A stretch of DNA of 28,278 nt from positions 1-28,278 of the forward strand of contig CALCEM010000032.1 of NCBI GenBank assembly GCA_937900285.1, read 5' to 3'. Below, in pieces: positions 24,454-28,278 of this stretch. The notes beneath the pieces are model-generated. The model was not told the DNA's origin, made no database searches, and worked only from the letters and a program-made list of their open reading frames with translations. This DNA comes from an uncultured Fretibacterium sp. GTDB taxonomy: Bacteria > Synergistota > Synergistia > Synergistales > Aminobacteriaceae. The position numbers were made by a program, and so were the translations under genes. Position 1 is the stretch's first letter, and every line of letters begins with the position of its first letter.

Positions 24454-24502
24454 TTCATAATTCATGATTAATTATTTATTATATTAAGGCAGGTAAAAAT
24501 TT

Positions 24503-25972
24503 TTGAGTATAAATTTTAAAGAGGTCCTGAATTTTGTACGTGATAAATTTCCAGATGCAGAAATCCGTATGAAATCTCAGGATAATTTTTTGATAAGTGA
24601 AATTTTTTCTGATAGTCGTGACGTGATTCCAGGTTCAATATTTTGCTGTATAAAGGGCGAAAAATCTGACGGACATAATTTTATAAATACAGCAATAAAA
24701 AAAGGTGCAGTCGCTTTATTATGTGAGCGCGAAATTAATAATGTTAATATTCCTCAAATTATTTTTAAGAATGCCCGCGAAGTTTTAGGAGAAATATCAG
24801 CGTTAATTTATGATTACCCGTGCGAAAAATTATTAATGATCGGCGTGACTGGAACTAACGGAAAAACTACAACAACTTATATTATTCGGAGTATTTTGGA
24901 ATCAGCAGGAATCAGAACGGGAATTTTAGGCACAATAATTGAGAGCGATGGAATTAACGAACGCGAAGCCGACAGAACTACTCCGGAAAGCTGCATCGTT
25001 CAAAAATATTTAAATTCAATGGTGCAAAATAAATGCGGTGCTTGCGTCATGGAGACATCTTCACACGGTTTATTTTTGGGGAGGCTCGACGGAACAAAAT
25101 ACGACATTCCAATTTTTACGAATTTATACCCCGAACATTTAGATTTTCATGTTGACATGCAAAATTATTTTGAGGCAAAAAAATTATTATTCTCGAAACA
25201 TTCCAAATCAAATTTTAAGGGTGCTGCAAATTCTGATAACGAGTTCGGAAAAAAATTATTAATTGAATTTCGCAATAATTTAAGGGGCTTCGGCCATGAA
25301 AATATTAAATTTTGCAGAACAGATATTCACGGGACGGATTTAATTATAACGATGAAAGATCATGACGATTTAATTTTAAAAAGCCCGTTGGTCGGAGATT
25401 TTAACGTGATGAATACTTTATGTGCAGTTACAGCCATCAGAGATCACGTAAGCGACCAAGCAATTATTAACGGCGTTGCGAATGTTCCGCAAATTCCCGG
25501 CAGGCTCGAAAGAATAAATTTACCTGATAATAAATGCTGCTTCGTAGATTTTGCGCACACACCTTCAGCGCTTGAAACAGTTTTAAAGACGGTGCGAAAT
25601 TTAAACAAATCTAAATCAAACAAAATAATTTCAGTTTTTGGACACGGCGGAGGACGTTACGAATTAAACCGGCCGGAATTGGGTCGAGTAGCTTCGGAAT
25701 TTGCAGACGAAATAATTATTACAAGCGATAACGCTCGCGATGAAGACCCGTTAAAAATTGCTCAAGCTATTAAATCAGGAATTAAAAATAATGTTCCGAA
25801 TAAAATTATTATTGATCGTCCTGAAGCTGTAAATTTTGCGTTAAATAATATGAGTGCCGGAGATATTTTGGTGATAACCGGTAAAGGGCCGGAGAAATTC
25901 ATAACGATTAAAGATAAAAAAATCCCGTTCAACGATTCAGAGGCAGTTAAATCATGGGCAGAAAAAATTTAA
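24503..25972 (+). CDS. murE: UDP-MurNAc-tripeptide ligase MurE
   Basis: The 489-residue Mur ligase adds the third amino acid to UDP-MurNAc-L-Ala-D-Glu. The ATP loop is GTNGKTTT (117-124). The carbamylated lysine lies in HLDFHVDMQNYFEAKK (near K226). The residue-selecting motif reads DNARDEDP (409-416); the arginine typical of meso-diaminopimelate enzymes (DNPR) is kept, but the proline is alanine. The usual GCGGDRD..KRP block reads GHGGGRYELNRP, a clear departure. GKGPE stands for GKGHE. Meso-DAP is the likely substrate, with some doubt. Start TTG with AAGGCAGGT upstream. It overlaps murF by 19 bp. Confidence 0.93.
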   Translation: MSINFKEVLNFVRDKFPDAEIRMKSQDNFLISEIFSDSRDVIPGSIFCCIKGEKSDGHNFINTAIKKGAVALLCEREINNVNIPQIIFKNAREVLGEISALIYDYPCEKLLMIGVTGTNGKTTTTYIIRSILESAGIRTGILGTIIESDGINEREADRTTPESCIVQKYLNSMVQNKCGACVMETSSHGLFLGRLDGTKYDIPIFTNLYPEHLDFHVDMQNYFEAKKLLFSKHSKSNFKGAANSDNEFGKKLLIEFRNNLRGFGHENIKFCRTDIHGTDLIITMKDHDDLILKSPLVGDFNVMNTLCAVTAIRDHVSDQAIINGVANVPQIPGRLERINLPDNKCCFVDFAHTPSALETVLKTVRNLNKSKSNKIISVFGHGGGRYELNRPELGRVASEFADEIIITSDNARDEDPLKIAQAIKSGIKNNVPNKIIIDRPEAVNFALNNMSAGDILVITGKGPEKFITIKDKKIPFNDSEAVKSWAEKI

Positions 25973-27288
25973 AGTTACGAGAATTATTTAATGTTAACGA
26001 TGTCCCGGAGAAATTTTTAAATTTTGAATTTCCTTTACATTTGGCGACCGACAGCAGAGACGTAAAATTAAATGGCGCGTTTGTCGCTCTTGAAGGTGCG
26101 AAGGTTGACGGACATGATTTTATAAATCAGGCTTTGAACAACGGAGCAAAATTAATAATTGCGAAAAGAAATAAAAATTTAAATTTAAACATTCCTGAAA
26201 ATATCCCGGTTATAACGCTTGATGATCCGGAAAAAGATTTATCAGAAATAGCAGCGTTAAGGTTAAAAAATTTTCCGCCTCGTGAAATAATTGCTATAAC
26301 TGGCAGCGTTGGAAAAACTTCAACGAGGGCAGCACTCGAAAAAATTTTAAGCTCACATTTTAAAATACATGCTCCCGAACGCAGTTTTAATACTTTAATA
26401 GGTTGTTCGTCGACAATTTTAGGGATGCCTGAGGACAGCGAAATTTTAATTTTAGAATTTGGAGCGAATAAACCAGGCGAAATAAAAGAATTAACGGAAC
26501 ATTTTAAACCGACGACAGCAATTTTAACGGAAATAGCTCCGGTTCATCTCGAAGGCTTTAAAAATATCGATGGTGTTGCGCGCGAAAAATTAGAGATAAC
26601 GAAATCAGAAAATTTAAAACGAGTAATATTTAATTCCGACAACGAATATTTAAAAAATTTAAACGGCGTTTCAGTCGGAAAAAATAAAAACTCTGATTAT
26701 AAAATTATTTTCGAAGGCTCAAATTATAAATTACCGGACTTGAAATTTAAAATTCATCACAAAAATAAAACCGTTGAAATAATTTCTCATGTTTGGGGCA
26801 GTCACATGGCCGTACCGTTGAGTTTAGCTCTTGCAGCCGGGAATATTTTGGGTTTAAGCCTTGAAGATTGTGCGGACGAGTTAAAAAATTTTGAGGCTTT
26901 ACCCGGCAGAGGTCGAGTAATATTTTTGAGCGATAATAAATTTATAATAGATGACGCTTATAACGCAAATCCTGCATCAATGTCTGCATCGCTAAAAACA
27001 TTTGCGGAGATAAAAATTAAAAATAAAGCTGTAATTTTAGGAGAAATGCGTGAACTCGGAGAAAATGCCGTTAAATATCATGCTGGATTAAAAAATTTAT
27101 TATCCGGAATCGAGAAAATAATTTTAGTCGGCGAATTATGGCGTGAAGCATTTAATAACGACCCCGAATATATTTATTTAAATTCTTGGCAGGAAGCATT
27201 AAGGGAGATAAAAAAATTTAATTGGTCAGGAATTTTAATAAAAGGCTCGAACAGCATCGGACTTTCAAATATAGTAAAAGCATTATGA
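25954..27288 (+). CDS. murF: UDP-MurNAc-tripeptide-D-Ala-D-Ala ligase MurF
   Basis: The 444-residue Mur ligase adds D-Ala-D-Ala to complete UDP-MurNAc-pentapeptide. The N-terminal domain carries TDSRDVKLNGAFVALEG, shared with MurE. The ATP loop is AITGSVGKTST, followed by LILEFGANKPGEI and AILTEIAPVHLEGF. The C-terminal domain has DDAYNANPASMSASL, the MurF hallmark that sets it apart from MurE and MurC. The start overlaps the end of murE and the stop overlaps the start of mraY (ATGA), so translation of the three is coupled. Confidence 0.95.
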   Translation: MGRKNLKLRELFNVNDVPEKFLNFEFPLHLATDSRDVKLNGAFVALEGAKVDGHDFINQALNNGAKLIIAKRNKNLNLNIPENIPVITLDDPEKDLSEIAALRLKNFPPREIIAITGSVGKTSTRAALEKILSSHFKIHAPERSFNTLIGCSSTILGMPEDSEILILEFGANKPGEIKELTEHFKPTTAILTEIAPVHLEGFKNIDGVAREKLEITKSENLKRVIFNSDNEYLKNLNGVSVGKNKNSDYKIIFEGSNYKLPDLKFKIHHKNKTVEIISHVWGSHMAVPLSLALAAGNILGLSLEDCADELKNFEALPGRGRVIFLSDNKFIIDDAYNANPASMSASLKTFAEIKIKNKAVILGEMRELGENAVKYHAGLKNLLSGIEKIILVGELWREAFNNDPEYIYLNSWQEALREIKKFNWSGILIKGSNSIGLSNIVKAL

Positions 27289-28205
27289 AATTTATAACGG
27301 GATTAATATTTTTTGTGTTAAGCGTGACGCTTCAATATTTCTGGATAAAATTACAGCGCAGAATAAAATTAACGCAAGCTCAAAAAACTTACGGCATAAA
27401 TATCGACGTTAAAATAAAATCCGCAACCCCTTCAATGGGCGGAGTAATATTTTTATTGCTTGGGTTTTTGGCGTTAATAATTGAATTTGATTTGAAAAAT
27501 ATTTTATTTTGGTCATTGCCAATTTTCAGCGGCCTAATTGGATTTATAGATGATTTCGGTAAATTCAGAACGCACACGAGCGAAGGTTTAACGAGTTTAG
27601 CAAAATTAAAATTGCAATTAATATTATGTTTAGTTTGGGTGATTCTTGTAAATTTTTATTTTGGCTTAAATTTGTGGCCCGGACTTGAAATAAATTCAAT
27701 AATAAATATTTTCGCAGCGTTTATGTTTTCGGCGGGCATTATAAATTCTGTAAATATTGCTGATGGTTTAGACGGATTAGCGGGCGGAAGTTTTTTAATT
27801 TCGATGATGTTAAGTTTTATATTGATCCCGTTGAGCGAATTTAATTTTAAAATTTTAATCGAGTTATTTTTTATAGTGTCAGGATTTTTATTTTTTAATT
27901 TGCGTCCTGCAAAAACTTTTATGGGTGATACAGGCTCGCATTTTTTGGGGGGTGCATTGGCTTCAATCTGCATAATAAATTTTAAAACGCTGGCAATAAT
28001 TCCATTGGGATTTATATTTATAATTGAGATGCTGAGTTCAGGTGCTCAAATAATTGCAATTCGTAAATTTCACCGTAAAATATTTTTAATGGCTCCGTTG
28101 CATCATCATTTTCAAAAAATGGGTTATGATGAGTCGTGGATAACGTTAAGATTTTGGCTTGTGCATATAATATTTGCCGGGCTGTTGAGTTTAGTATTAA
28201 TTTAA
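27285..28205 (+). CDS. mraY: Phospho-MurNAc-pentapeptide transferase MraY
   Basis: The polytopic membrane enzyme moves phospho-MurNAc-pentapeptide to undecaprenyl phosphate, making lipid I. From the ATG at 27285, which overlaps the murF TGA, it has 306 residues, shorter than the usual 320-360. A longer frame from 27222 would lie inside murF and add a soluble tail without family match, so it is not used. Key motifs are complete: ATPSMGG (47-53), DD at 89-90 in GFIDDFGK, NIADGLDGLAGG (157-168), FMGDTGS (212-218) and HHH (273-275) in APLHHHFQK. About ten membrane helices are seen. Confidence 0.95.
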   Translation: MKFITGLIFFVLSVTLQYFWIKLQRRIKLTQAQKTYGINIDVKIKSATPSMGGVIFLLLGFLALIIEFDLKNILFWSLPIFSGLIGFIDDFGKFRTHTSEGLTSLAKLKLQLILCLVWVILVNFYFGLNLWPGLEINSIINIFAAFMFSAGIINSVNIADGLDGLAGGSFLISMMLSFILIPLSEFNFKILIELFFIVSGFLFFNLRPAKTFMGDTGSHFLGGALASICIINFKTLAIIPLGFIFIIEMLSSGAQIIAIRKFHRKIFLMAPLHHHFQKMGYDESWITLRFWLVHIIFAGLLSLVLI

Positions 28206-28250
28206 AGTTTAAAATTTAAAATTTAATTTGAAAGGCGGTTGTAAAATTTC

Positions 28251-28278
28251 ATGTATAATTTTAAAATGGCCGGGATTC
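28251..28278 (+). CDS. Start of the next cell-wall gene, probably murD (partial)
   Basis: An ATG at 28251 opens a frame (MYNFKMAGI) that runs off the right edge. AAAGGCGG lies 12 bases upstream. murD follows mraY in most bacterial division clusters, and a short N terminus before a nucleotide-binding strand would fit, but nine residues cannot prove it. Confidence 0.45.

Noticed and set aside
24446..24465. Nearly three tandem copies of ATTCATA at the end of ftsI
   Set aside because: Only 20 bp, A+T-rich and across a stop codon; not a CRISPR or a meaningful satellite.
27222..27284. Longer mraY start inside murF
   Set aside because: It overlaps murF by 67 bp, adds a hydrophilic tail foreign to the family, and the ATGA overlap at 27285 is the usual arrangement.

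Overview
The window reads as A+T-rich bacterial chromosome (hand estimate about one third G+C) from a diderm, probably a gut-type anaerobe. Diderm evidence: an MsbA-type flippase beside an LpxB-like glycosyltransferase, an AsmA/TamB-like envelope protein, and a type II/IV pseudopilus locus. The C69 dipeptidase, the PilM-PilN fusion and the cell-wall cluster fit Synergistota, but that placement is inference. The first ~590 bp look different: they carry an ACT-domain gene of methanogen type plus the tail of an overlapping upstream gene. This is either a chimeric contig end or a very recent archaeal acquisition.

Layout. 1-586 (+): archaeal-like ACT gene. 643-5821 (-): lpxB-like and msbA, then a hairpin terminator, then rplI-dnaB-cupin. 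6019-9855 (+): an ABC exporter half with a degenerate ATP site, an exported coiled-coil protein of unknown function, and an Mrp/ApbC Fe-S carrier, closed by a hairpin terminator at 9876-9933. 9945-13483 (-): AsmA-like protein, site-2 protease, argG. 13601-15803 (+): C69 dipeptidase and membrane-anchored thermonuclease. 15806-21343 (-): minor pseudopilin, PilM-PilN fusion, GspH-like pseudopilin, MltG, and an FtsK/SpoIIIE-like protein that has lost its ATPase motifs. 21403-28278 (+): division and cell-wall run rsmH-ftsL-ftsI-murE-murF-mraY and the first codons of the next gene, probably murD. No intergenic stretch exceeds 300 bp; the largest is 197 bp at 5822-6018. I see no tRNA, rRNA, CRISPR array or insertion sequence.

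How the parts fit: most genes serve envelope building. They cover lipid A handling, peptidoglycan precursor synthesis (murE, murF, mraY), septal crosslinking (ftsI, ftsL), glycan release (mltG) and a pseudopilus. TTG starts are common (lpxB-like, M50, C69, mltG, murE, perhaps ftsL).

Main points for a second look: (1) the octamer CGGCCATG/CATGGCCG occurs 11 times, all inside genes and in several reading frames, like a DNA-uptake or other genome-wide signal word; (2) the FtsK-like protein lacks the Walker A lysine, the Walker B aspartate and the gamma domain; (3) two genes have an ideal Shine-Dalgarno followed by ATA or ATT instead of a normal start codon; (4) an ABC half-transporter of the heterodimer type has no partner beside it; (5) the left end switches domain of life.
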